Origin: Acidobacteriota bacterium
GTDB lineage: Bacteria; Acidobacteriota; Terriglobia; Terriglobales; SCQP01
Reading direction: 5' to 3'
Assembly (NCBI GenBank): GCA_027451805.1
Contig: DAIDIF010000242.1
Coordinates: forward strand, 1-35,114
Length of the DNA: 35,114 nucleotides
Part shown: piece by piece, positions 1 through 7,232 of the stretch
Position numbering within the stretch: position 1 is the stretch's first letter
How the letters are laid out: each line of letters starts with the position of its first letter
Made by a program: the position numbers and the translations under genes
The notes under the pieces: model-generated
The model's database searches: none
What the model was told of the DNA's origin: nothing
The model's input: only the letters and a program-made list of their open reading frames with translations

Positions 1-470
1 CCGCCGCGCTGCTGCTGGAGACCGACGCCGCCCGGCTGCTGCGGGATCCCACGCTGGGCGAGGAGCTGTTCGGCCCGGCCACCATCGTCGTCCGCCACGC
101 CGGCCCGGACGAGCTGCTGCGCCTGGCCCGCAGCCTCAGCGGCCATCTCACCGCCACCGTGCACGGCACGGAGGAGGATTTCCGCGAACATGGCGAGCTG
201 CTCTCCGTGCTGGAGACGCGGGTGGGGCGGCTGGTGATCAACGGCTTTCCCACCGGCGTCGAGGTCACCTCGGCGATGGTGCACAGCGGCCCCTATCCCG
301 CCGCCTCCTCGCCCGCCAGCTCGGTCGGCACCCGCGCCATCTACCGCTTCGCGCGCCCGGTCTGCTATCAGGACGCGCCCGACTTCGCTCTGCCGGCAGA
401 GCTGCAGAACGCCAACCCGCTGGGCATCTGGCGGTTGCTCGACGGCACCCTCTCCCGCGACGCCGTCTAG
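1..470 (+). CDS. Aldehyde dehydrogenase, C-terminal fragment (probable 2,5-dioxovalerate / alpha-ketoglutarate semialdehyde dehydrogenase)
   Basis: The gene enters from the left edge in the frame starting at base 3 and ends at TAG 468-470, so about 155 C-terminal residues are visible. They include EELFGPATIVV, the conserved 'E-x-FGP' end of the aldehyde dehydrogenase catalytic domain, then NGFPTGVEV, a stretch like VHSGPYPA, and SVGTRAIYRFARPVCYQ followed by NANPLGIWRLLDG. This series is typical of the NADP-dependent alpha-ketoglutaric semialdehyde dehydrogenase branch, which oxidises 2,5-dioxovalerate to 2-oxoglutarate in pentose and uronic acid breakdown. The catalytic Cys and Glu lie outside the window. 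The gene ends 13 bp before the convergent GntR regulator. The family call is firm; the exact substrate is inferred from subfamily resemblance. Confidence 0.85.
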   Translation, partial: AALLLETDAARLLRDPTLGEELFGPATIVVRHAGPDELLRLARSLSGHLTATVHGTEEDFREHGELLSVLETRVGRLVINGFPTGVEVTSAMVHSGPYPAASSPASSVGTRAIYRFARPVCYQDAPDFALPAELQNANPLGIWRLLDGTLSRDAV

Positions 471-483
471 AGCGGGCGGATCG

Positions 484-1188
484 TCATTTCGCCGAGATCT
501 TTTCCAGCGGGTGCGCCATGCGCCGCGCTTCCAGCAACTCGCGCAGTGAGCGCCCGGCGTGGCGCACGTGTTCGCCCAGCAGGGCGCAGGCGGCTTCCGT
601 GTCCTTGCGCCGGCAGAACTCCAGCAGGCGCTGATGCTCATCCACGGCGCGTTCGCGGCCTTGGGTGAGAAACAACTGCAGCCGGGTGTAGCGCTCGCCG
701 TTGTTGTTGATGGTGCGCAGAATCGCCTTGAACTGCGGCAGCGCGGCGCCGGCGTACAACGCCGCATGGAATTGCGTGTTCAGCCGCCCCCAGGCGCTCA
801 CGCCCTCGGAGTGGAGCAGTTCGGCGCGGAAACGCTCCTGGATGGCCGCCGCCTCCGCCAGGTCCGCCGCGCTCAGGTGGGGGATCGAGGCGCGCAGCAT
901 CTCCCGCTCCAGCACCGAGCGGATCTGGAACAACTCCTCGATCTCCGCCGGCGTCAGCGCCGAGACCACCGCCCCGCGGTTGGGGTTGATGTTCAGCAGC
1001 CCTTCCGCCAGCAGCTCGCGGAACGCCTCCCGCACCGGAATCCGGCTGACCTGAAACTCAGCCGCAATCTCGTCCTGCCGCAACTGCTCGCCTTCCTGCA
1101 ACTCGCCCAGGATGATTTTGTCGCGCAACTTGTCGGCCACCGCGGAGGCGAGCGACTGGCGGGGTATGGGCGTGTTCGCCACCTGCAC
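484..1188 (-). CDS. GntR-family transcriptional regulator with FCD ligand-binding domain
   Basis: This 234-residue protein has an N-terminal winged helix-turn-helix at about residues 10-75. It includes the GntR signature 'LREDEIAAEFQVSRIPVREAFRELLAEGL'-like segment and the wing (NPNRGAVV). An all-helical FCD domain follows at about 85-215 with the usual Asp/His positions (LNTQFHAAL, DEHQRLLEF, HVRHAGRSL) that often bind a metal and a carboxylate ligand. The length is normal for the FadR/FCD subfamily. The start is GTG at 1188; AGGAA lies about 6 nt upstream on the minus strand. It is divergent from the FAD oxidoreductase at 1441 and convergent with the aldehyde dehydrogenase. The intergenic region carries several GTGCAC-type sites, so autoregulation and control of the oxidoreductase are plausible. 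The effector is unknown; a sugar-acid intermediate is a guess from the neighbour. Confidence 0.9.
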   Translation of the reverse strand: MQVANTPIPRQSLASAVADKLRDKIILGELQEGEQLRQDEIAAEFQVSRIPVREAFRELLAEGLLNINPNRGAVVSALTPAEIEELFQIRSVLEREMLRASIPHLSAADLAEAAAIQERFRAELLHSEGVSAWGRLNTQFHAALYAGAALPQFKAILRTINNNGERYTRLQLFLTQGRERAVDEHQRLLEFCRRKDTEAACALLGEHVRHAGRSLRELLEARRMAHPLEKISAK

Positions 1189-1333
1189 AGTGTATTCCTA
1201 CGTCAACGGGATATAGCAACACAAAGACAAAAACAGTAGTCGTAGAGCGGAAAGAACTGCGGATTTCGCCCCTAGCAGCCTGCCTTGCCGTAGGTTGCGG
1301 GTTCCGGGGGGAGTGGAAAACCGCCCCGAAACG

Positions 1334-1412
1334 GTGCACCGCTGTGCACCGCCGTGGCACGCCAAGCACGATGCACACGCCCCCCGCAGCGTAATGCACA
1401 GCTTGTGCACAA
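1334..1412. promoter_or_regulatory. Cluster of GTGCAC/ATGCAC sites, putative GntR operators
   Basis: Five hexamers occur in 77 bp: GTGCAC at 1334-1339, 1344-1349 and 1405-1410, and ATGCAC at 1371-1376 and 1394-1399. The last GTGCAC is the centre of a perfect 10-bp palindrome TTGTGCACAA (1403-1412), similar in form to the TTGTnnACAA half-site arrangement of many GntR/FCD operators. That palindrome overlaps the putative -35 element of the downstream gene, as expected for repression. Binding by the adjacent regulator is inferred from position and symmetry only. Confidence 0.5.
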
Positions 1413-1434
1413 GGGTGGACGGCCGTGATAACGT
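1403..1434 (+). promoter_or_regulatory. Putative promoter of the FAD oxidoreductase gene
   Basis: TTGTGC (1403-1408) and GATAAC (1427-1432) are separated by 18 bp. The overlapping TAACGT (1429-1434) also fits the TANNNT pattern seen before other genes in this window, ending 6 nt before the proposed ATT start at 1441. The -35 is inside the TTGTGCACAA palindrome. Confidence 0.4.
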
Positions 1435-1440
1435 AGCCGC

Positions 1441-2880
1441 ATTCGCGAAACCACCGAGCAGCGCGCGCTGGTGATCGGCGCCGGGCCCAATGGTCTGGCG
1501 GCAGCGGTGGCGTGGGCGCGATCCGGCCGCCCGGTCACGGTGTTCGAAGCCGAGGCCCAGCCCGGCGGGGGCGCGCGCAGCGGCGAGCTCACGCTGCCGG
1601 GTTTCGTTCACGACCTCGGCTCCGCCGTGCATCCGATGGCGGTGGCCACTTCCTTCCTTCCGGCGCTGCCGCTCGAGCGGTTCGGGCTGGAGTGGATCCG
1701 CTCGCCGCTTTGCCTAGCGCATCCGTTCGACGACGGCTCCGCCGCCGCCCTGGGCGCATCGCTCGACGCCACCGCCGACGCGCTCGGCAGCGATAGCCGC
1801 GCCTACCGCAACCTCATGGCGCCGGTGGTCGAGCATTGGCGCGCCATCGAAGCCGACCTGCTCGGTCCGCCGCGCCTACCGCGCCATCCCGTCGCCGCCG
1901 CGCGCTTCGTCCGCCGCGCGCTTCGCCCGGCCGCCGGCCTGGCGCGCGCGGTGTTCGCCACGCCGGCGGCACGCGGGCTCTGGGCGGGCCTGGCGGCGCA
2001 CAGCGTGGTCCCGCTCGAAGCCCCCGGCAGTGCGGCGATTGCGCTCATCCTGGCGGCCGCCGGCCATCGCGCCGGCTGGCCGATTCCGCGCGGCGGCGCG
2101 CAAGCCATCACCGAGGCCCTGATCGCCTATCTGCGCTCGCTGGGCGGCGAAGTGGTCTGCGGCCAAAGGATCGCCTCGCTGCGCGAGCTGCCGCCCGCGG
2201 CCGCGGTGTTCTGCGACGTTGCGCCGCGGGCGCTGGCGGCGCTCGCCGGCGAGCGCCTGCCCGCCGCCTACCGCCGCCGCCTGGAAGGCTTCGAGCCCGG
2301 CCCGGGGGTGTTCAAGATGGACTGGGCCTTGCGCGCGCCCATCCCCTGGCGCGCGGCCGCCTGCGCCCAGGCCGCGACCGTGCATCTCGGCGGCACGCTG
2401 GAGGAGATCGCGGCGTCGGAGGCCCAGGCCTGCGCCCGCCGCGGCGCGCGCGCCCCCGCGCGGCCGTTCGTGCTGCTCGCCCAGCCCAGCCGCTTCGATC
2501 CCACCCGCGCCCCGGGCGGGCAACACACGGCCTGGGCCTACTGCCATGTCCCCAACGGCTGCACCGAGGATATGGGCGCGCGCATCGAGGCCCAGATCGA
2601 GCGTTTCGCTCCCGGCTTCGGCGGCCTCATCCTAGCCCGCGCGGTCTGGCCGCCCGCCGCGCTGGAGCGGCAGAACGCCAGCCTGATCGGCGGCGACATC
2701 ACCGGCGGCCGCAACAGCCTGCGCCAGCTACTCCTGCGCCCCCGGCTGCGTCCCTATGCGACGCCGCTCGCCGGCGTCTATCTCTGTTCCGCCTCCACCC
2801 CGCCCGGCGGGGGGGTGCACGGCCTCTGCGGCGCGCAGGCCGCCCGGGTTGCGCTCGAGCAACTCCGCCGCCTGGGGTAG
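1441..2880 (+). CDS. FAD/NAD(P)-dependent oxidoreductase, phytoene desaturase-like
   Basis: The protein starts with the dinucleotide-binding motif ALVIGAGPNGLAAAVAWARSGRPVTVFEA, followed by GGGARSGELTLPGF and DLGSAVHPM, as in the CrtI/phytoene dehydrogenase-related family of FAD flavoproteins. The C-terminal part ends with a second FAD-contacting segment, YLCSASTPPGGGVHGLCG. Length is about 479 residues, usual for the family. Natural substrates of this subfamily are mostly unknown, and no carotenoid genes are nearby. The start is a problem. The first standard codon in frame is GTG 1471, which would cut off the first beta strand (residues A-L-V). The frame is open from 1432, and upstream in-frame candidates are ATT 1441 and CTG 1468. 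ATT 1441 is preferred because TAACGT ends exactly 6 nt before it. The family call is firm; the start is uncertain. Confidence 0.8.
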   Translation: MRETTEQRALVIGAGPNGLAAAVAWARSGRPVTVFEAEAQPGGGARSGELTLPGFVHDLGSAVHPMAVATSFLPALPLERFGLEWIRSPLCLAHPFDDGSAAALGASLDATADALGSDSRAYRNLMAPVVEHWRAIEADLLGPPRLPRHPVAAARFVRRALRPAAGLARAVFATPAARGLWAGLAAHSVVPLEAPGSAAIALILAAAGHRAGWPIPRGGAQAITEALIAYLRSLGGEVVCGQRIASLRELPPAAAVFCDVAPRALAALAGERLPAAYRRRLEGFEPGPGVFKMDWALRAPIPWRAAACAQAATVHLGGTLEEIAASEAQACARRGARAPARPFVLLAQPSRFDPTRAPGGQHTAWAYCHVPNGCTEDMGARIEAQIERFAPGFGGLILARAVWPPAALERQNASLIGGDITGGRNSLRQLLLRPRLRPYATPLAGVYLCSASTPPGGGVHGLCGAQAARVALEQLRRLG

Positions 2881-2892
2881 CATCGGAGGGGC

Positions 2893-3879
2893 ATGGCGCA
2901 TCGCGATCAGATCAATGTGCTGGCGATCGACGGCGGCGGCATTCGCGGCGTGATTCCCGCGCTGGTGCTGGGCGAACTCGAGCGGCGCCTGCAGGCGCGC
3001 CTCTGCGATGTCTTCGACGTGATCGCCGGAACCTCGACCGGCGGCATTTTGGCGCTCGGCCTGGGCAGCGGGTGCAAGGCGCCGGGCGAGCCGTACACGC
3101 CGGAGGAGTTGCTGGACATCTATCTCAGCGACGGCACGCGTATTTTTCCGGGCGGCCCGCGCTGGCGCTGGCGCGGCGTTTTTTCTGCCCTCTATCCGGC
3201 GCACCCGCTGGAGCAGGTGCTGCGGGAGCGCTTCGGCGACACCCGTCTCTCCGCGGCGCTCACTGCGCTGGTCGTCCCCAGCTACGATCTGCACATGGCG
3301 GGCTCGTTCTTCTTCAAGACCGCCGGCCGGGGCGCGCTTCCGCCCGGCGCCACCGACCACTTGATCCGCGACGCCGCGCGCGCCACCAGCGCCGCCCCCA
3401 CCTACTTCAAGCCGCTATTGCTGGCCGACGGCGGCCGCCAGCGGGTGCTGATCGACGGCGGCGTGGTGGCCAACAATCCGGCCATGGCGGCTTACGCCGA
3501 GGCGCGGCATCTTTTCCCCGATGCCAGCCGCGTCGTCGTGGTCACGGCCGGGACCGGGAGCCGCAAGGACACAGTCGGCTATCCCAACGCCCGCGGCTGG
3601 GGCCTGCTGGCGTGGGCCGATCACGTCGCCCCGGTGCTGCTGGAAGGCGACGCCGCGGCGGTGGATTACGAGATTCGCGCGCTCGCCTCGCCCGCCTGCG
3701 ACGTGTTTCGCTTCCAGCCGCCGCTCGCGGCGGACGAGACCGCCATGGACGACCCCGCGCCCGCCAACCTGCAGCGCCTCCAGGCCACCGCGCGCCAGTT
3801 GATGCAATCCCAATCGGACCGGCTCGCCGCCGCCTGCGCCGCCCTCACCCGCGCCGCCCGCGGCACCGCCGCCACCTGA
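2893..3879 (+). CDS. Patatin-like phospholipase
   Basis: The 328-residue protein has all patatin hallmarks. These are the glycine-rich oxyanion hole GGGIRG at residues 14-19, the nucleophile elbow GTSTG with Ser48, and the catalytic Asp188 in DGGVVANNP. Patatins are Ser/Asp-dyad lipid acyl hydrolases. No signal peptide is visible, so a cytoplasmic or membrane-surface role is likely. GGAGGGG just before ATG 2893 is a good ribosome binding site, and the gene follows the oxidoreductase by 12 bp. Patatins also serve as effectors in CBASS defence, but no cyclase gene is adjacent, so a housekeeping or regulatory lipase is the simpler reading. Confidence 0.92.
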   Translation: MAHRDQINVLAIDGGGIRGVIPALVLGELERRLQARLCDVFDVIAGTSTGGILALGLGSGCKAPGEPYTPEELLDIYLSDGTRIFPGGPRWRWRGVFSALYPAHPLEQVLRERFGDTRLSAALTALVVPSYDLHMAGSFFFKTAGRGALPPGATDHLIRDAARATSAAPTYFKPLLLADGGRQRVLIDGGVVANNPAMAAYAEARHLFPDASRVVVVTAGTGSRKDTVGYPNARGWGLLAWADHVAPVLLEGDAAAVDYEIRALASPACDVFRFQPPLAADETAMDDPAPANLQRLQATARQLMQSQSDRLAAACAALTRAARGTAAT

Positions 3880-3885
3880 TACATT
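3880..3885 (+). promoter_or_regulatory. -10-like hexamer TACATT, 6 nt before an ATG
   Basis: TACATT follows directly after the patatin stop codon (3877-3879) and ends 6 nt before ATG 3892. Transcription from it would start at or next to the ATG, giving a leaderless mRNA. No clear -35 is seen. Confidence 0.4.
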
Positions 3886-3891
3886 GGGGAC

Positions 3892-4545
3892 ATGAAGTGG
3901 GCGCCGGCCTGTTGTCTGGCTGGAATGCTGCTCGCCGCGGCGGCGCAAACCCCGCCGCTGGAGATCGTCACGACGCACCTGCCGTTGCCGCGCGCCGGCC
4001 GGGAGTATCGGGCCGAGTTGCGCGCCCGCGGCGGCACGCCGCCCTACCGCTGGAGCGCGCTCGATCCCGGCTTGCCGCGAGGGCTCGCGCTCGACGCCGC
4101 CACCGGGGTGATCCGGGGCGTCCCCGCAAGCGATGATGCCTTCCGCGTGCTGGTGCAGCTGCAGGATTCCGCCTCGCCGCCGCGGGCCGAAACCCGCCTG
4201 CTGCCCGCCGCCCAGGGCCCGCCGCTTGAGCTTGCCTGGCTCGAGCCGCCGGCGTTCTCCGAGGGCGAGATTCGCGGCGCGCTGCGGCTGCGCAACGCCA
4301 GCGGCGACACCGTCACCGCCACCGTGATCGTCGAGGCGGTGAACGAAACCGGCAAAGCCTTCGCCCTGCGCTACGACCACCGCGACCTCGCCCCCGGCGA
4401 CGCCACCCCCGCGCTCGCCTTCGCCGTCGCCCTCCCGCCCGGCGCCTACACCCTCGGCGCCGACGCCGTGGGCGAGATCCCGGCGCAAAAAGCCATCTAC
4501 CGCGTCCGCCTCGCCGCCCCCCGCTTCACCGTTCCCGGCAGGTAA
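3892..4545 (+). CDS. Secreted protein with putative Ig (He_PIG-like) domain
   Basis: The 217-residue product starts with a short signal peptide (about residues 1-20, ending AAAAQT). The segment at about 40-90 contains GGTPPYRWSA, LPRGLALDAATGVIRGVP and FRVLVQLQDSA. These are the characteristic phrases of the bacterial putative-Ig (He_PIG) fold found in cell-surface proteins. The remaining C-terminal half looks like a second beta-sandwich (NASGDTVTATVIVEAVNETG). Its role is unknown; extracytoplasmic adhesion or binding is typical for such domains. The stop codon TAA ends at 4545, immediately next to the stop of the convergent S1 gene, with no intervening base. Confidence 0.75.
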   Translation: MKWAPACCLAGMLLAAAAQTPPLEIVTTHLPLPRAGREYRAELRARGGTPPYRWSALDPGLPRGLALDAATGVIRGVPASDDAFRVLVQLQDSASPPRAETRLLPAAQGPPLELAWLEPPAFSEGEIRGALRLRNASGDTVTATVIVEAVNETGKAFALRYDHRDLAPGDATPALAFAVALPPGAYTLGADAVGEIPAQKAIYRVRLAAPRFTVPGR

Positions 4546-6222
4546 CTACGCCGGCTCGACTTCGATCCTGCTCTGCTCCGGCTCGATCCGCGTGATGCGG
4601 AACTTGCGCACTTCACCCGGCTTGAGTTGCACGCCCACCGGCGCGGGCGCGGCCTCGACCGGCTTCTTCCACACCGCCGCCAGCTTCGCCGCCAGCGTGC
4701 CCTCTTCCAGCACCCGCACCGGCGCGGCGGCGCTGGGGCAGGCGGCCTCGATGCCCTCGTCCAACTGCACCCGCCCCGGATACGCCTTCACCACCCGCCC
4801 GCTCAGCTCCTCGCCCACGTTGTGCGCCTCGACGAACGCCTCCAGCGGGGTCGGGATGAGCTGCTTCATCCCCAGCCGCAGCCGCCGCTTGGCCACGTCG
4901 ATTTCCAGCACCTTGGCGCGCACCGTGTCGCCCACCTTCAGCGCCGCGCTCGGATGCTGCAGCCGCTCGGGCGCGATGTCGCCGATGTGCACCATGCCGT
5001 CCACGCCCTCGGCGAGCTCGAGGAACGCGCCGAACTGCTGCAGGTTGCGCACCCTGCCCTCGACCACCGTGCCCTCGGCGTAGCGCGTCTCCGCCTCCGC
5101 CCACGGATCGCCCAGCGCCTGCTTCAGCCCGAGCGAAATGCGCCGCTCCTTGGGGCTCACGCCCAGCACCACCGCCTCCACCGTCTCGCCCAGTTGCACC
5201 GCGTCCTCGGGCTTGCGCACCCGCCGCGACCAGCTCATCTCGCTGATGTGGATCAAGCCCTCGACGCCGGGCGCGATCTCGACGAACGCGCCGAAGTTCG
5301 AGGTCCGCTTCACCGCACCCCGCACCCGCGCGCCCACCGGGAACTCCTCCACGACATGGGCCCAGGGATCGGGCGACAACTGCTTCACGCCCACCGACAC
5401 CCGCCGCTTGCCGCGGTCGAGCTTCAGCACCTTCACCTCGAGCGCCTGCCCCAGCGTCAGCGCCTGCGCCGGCTCGTCCAGCCGCGACCAGCTCAAATCG
5501 GAAATGTGCAGTAGCGCGTCGAGCCCGCCGATGTCGACGAAGGCGCCGTAGGTCGCCAGGCTCTTCACCGTGCCGGTGACCACGTCGCCTTCGGCCAATC
5601 GCTCCAGCGTCTGCCGCTGCTCCGCCCGCTGCTCCTCCTCCAGCAGGCTGCGCCGGTCGAGCACCAGGTTCTTCTCCTCCGGCGCGCGCGCGATGCGGCA
5701 GCGCACCTCCTGCCCCACCAGCTTGTGCGCCTCGGCGGGGTCGCGCACCCCGCTCTTGGATTGCGGCAGGAAGGCGCGCATGCCGACGTCCACCGTCAGG
5801 CCGCCCTTGACCATGCCCGTGACCTTGCCGCGCAGCACCAGCCCCTGCTCGAAGGCCAGCTTGGCGTCTTCCAGGTTGCGGGGATGGTCGGGCGAGTACG
5901 GGCTGAGCTTGAAGCTGCCCTCTTCGTCGCGCCCCTCGACCACCACCTCGAGCGCCAACCCCGGCGTCAGCTCGGTTCCCGGCCCGTGCTCGCGCCACAG
6001 CGCCAACGGCAACACGCCCTCGGCCTTGGCCCCGATGTCCACCAGCGCCACGTCCTCGCGCAGGTTGACGATGTGGCCGGTGCGGCGCTCGCCCACCGCC
6101 GGCCCGGCGGCCGCGCTCTGGCTCTCGAACTGCTCGAGCATCTGGGCAAACGAGGATTCTTCGCCCGGCCGCGAAACGGTCGCGGCGGATTCAGGCGCGG
6201 GGGGAGGGGCAAATTCCTGCAT
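4546..6222 (-). CDS. rpsA: Ribosomal protein S1-like protein with six S1 domains
   Basis: The 558-residue protein is a chain of S1/OB-fold RNA-binding repeats at about residues 46-115, 128-195, 210-283, 296-369, 381-455 and a diverged sixth at about 468-555. Repeats 3-5 are the most canonical, with GxVxxxxxFGAFVEI, GLIHISEMSW and ISLGLKQ phrases. Bacterial S1 has six repeats and about 550 residues and loads mRNA onto the 30S subunit, so the length and order fit. The N-terminus carries a low-complexity acidic/proline segment. It lies 48 bp downstream of folP on the same strand and is probably cotranscribed. The sixth repeat is weak, which is also usual in non-proteobacterial S1 proteins. Confidence 0.9.
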   Translation of the reverse strand: MQEFAPPPAPESAATVSRPGEESSFAQMLEQFESQSAAAGPAVGERRTGHIVNLREDVALVDIGAKAEGVLPLALWREHGPGTELTPGLALEVVVEGRDEEGSFKLSPYSPDHPRNLEDAKLAFEQGLVLRGKVTGMVKGGLTVDVGMRAFLPQSKSGVRDPAEAHKLVGQEVRCRIARAPEEKNLVLDRRSLLEEEQRAEQRQTLERLAEGDVVTGTVKSLATYGAFVDIGGLDALLHISDLSWSRLDEPAQALTLGQALEVKVLKLDRGKRRVSVGVKQLSPDPWAHVVEEFPVGARVRGAVKRTSNFGAFVEIAPGVEGLIHISEMSWSRRVRKPEDAVQLGETVEAVVLGVSPKERRISLGLKQALGDPWAEAETRYAEGTVVEGRVRNLQQFGAFLELAEGVDGMVHIGDIAPERLQHPSAALKVGDTVRAKVLEIDVAKRRLRLGMKQLIPTPLEAFVEAHNVGEELSGRVVKAYPGRVQLDEGIEAACPSAAAPVRVLEEGTLAAKLAAVWKKPVEAAPAPVGVQLKPGEVRKFRITRIEPEQSRIEVEPA

Positions 6223-6270
6223 GACGGGGGTCCTTCGGGGGTAGGCCGGAGCGGCCAGCGACTCATTTTC

Positions 6271-7134
6271 TCACAACGAGGCCGGTTCCAGCAGCCGGTC
6301 GGCGATCCGCGCCGCCGCCCGCGTGGGGCCCACGTCGTGCACCCGCAGCACGTGCGCCCCGGCCAGCACCGCCGCCGTCGCTGCCGCCAAGGACGCCGGC
6401 AGCCGCGCCTCCGCGGGCTCGTCCGCGGCGGCGCGCAAAAACGACTTGCGCGACACCCCCACCACCAGCGGCGCGCCCAAGGCATGCAGCGTCCCCAGTT
6501 CGCGCAGTACCGGGAAGTTCTCCTCCAGCTTCTTGCCGAAGCCGAAGCCGGGGTCGAGCGCCAGGCAGGCGGGCGCGATGCCGGCGGCCCGCGCCCGCGC
6601 CACGATCTCCGCCAGCCCTGCGCGCACGCACGCTGCCGGATCGGCCAGCGGCGGCAGTTGGTGCATCGTCGCGGGCGTGCCGCGCAGGTGCATCGCGATC
6701 ACCGCCGCGCCCGCCCGCGCCGCCGTCTCCGCCAGCGCGGGGTCCGCCAGCCCACCGACGTCGTTGAGCAGATCCGCGCCCGCCTCCAGCGCCCGCCGCG
6801 CCGTGGCCGCGTGGCGCGTATCCACCGACAGCAACGCCTCCGGCCAGCGCCGCCGCACCGCCGCCAGCGCGGGGAGCAGACGCGCCGATTCGGCCTCCGC
6901 GTCCACCGCCGCCGCGCCCGGCCGGGTCGACTCCGCCCCCAAGTCGAGGATGTCGGCGCCTTGCTCCAGCGCCGCCCCCGCCGCCGCCAGCATCCGGTCC
7001 AAGCCCGCCACCCGGCTGGCGGCGTAAAACGAATCCGGCGTCAGGTTCAAAACGGCCATGAGCCAGGTCCGCCGCCCCAGCTCCCAGTCCCGGCGCCCAA
7101 TCCGCCACCGCCGAACCGGCCTACCATAGTGCAC
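6271..7134 (-). CDS. folP: Dihydropteroate synthase
   Basis: This enzyme condenses p-aminobenzoate with dihydropterin pyrophosphate to form dihydropteroate in folate synthesis. All signatures are present in 287 residues: LNLTPDSF at 29-36, LGAESTRPGA, LSVDTRHA, LLNDVGG, the pterin-pocket segment ALDPGFGFGKK and the C-terminal SRKSFL loop. The product is a cytoplasmic TIM barrel of normal length. The start is GTG 7134, and TATCAT ends 5 nt upstream of it on the minus strand. It precedes the S1 gene, and the two likely form an operon. No other folate genes are in the window. Confidence 0.95.
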   Translation of the reverse strand: MHYGRPVRRWRIGRRDWELGRRTWLMAVLNLTPDSFYAASRVAGLDRMLAAAGAALEQGADILDLGAESTRPGAAAVDAEAESARLLPALAAVRRRWPEALLSVDTRHAATARRALEAGADLLNDVGGLADPALAETAARAGAAVIAMHLRGTPATMHQLPPLADPAACVRAGLAEIVARARAAGIAPACLALDPGFGFGKKLEENFPVLRELGTLHALGAPLVVGVSRKSFLRAAADEPAEARLPASLAAATAAVLAGAHVLRVHDVGPTRAAARIADRLLEPASL

Positions 7135-7139
7135 AGGCC

Positions 7140-7145
7140 ATGATA
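7140..7145 (-). promoter_or_regulatory. -10-like TATCAT before folP
   Basis: On the minus strand TATCAT (7145 to 7140) is followed by GGCCT and then the GTG start at 7134. The same bases read CATGATA on the plus strand, so a -10 for the divergent gene at 7233 may overlap here, leaving that mRNA a leader of about 80 nt. Confidence 0.35.
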
Positions 7146-7232
7146 GTGCGACGGTCGCGTTGCGAAACCCGTCAGCCGGAACATTCGTCGAATGTCACAG
7201 GGCGCCGCCAGGGGGTTGGAGGAGGAGTGTGT

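Noticed and set aside
2893-3879. Patatin as a CBASS effector
   Set aside because: No nucleotide cyclase, Cap2/Cap3 or HORMA/TRIP13-like gene is nearby.
1836-4136. A plus-strand open frame of 766 codons
   Set aside because: It overlaps the oxidoreductase, the patatin and the Ig-like gene in another frame and is Arg/Pro-rich without any domain.
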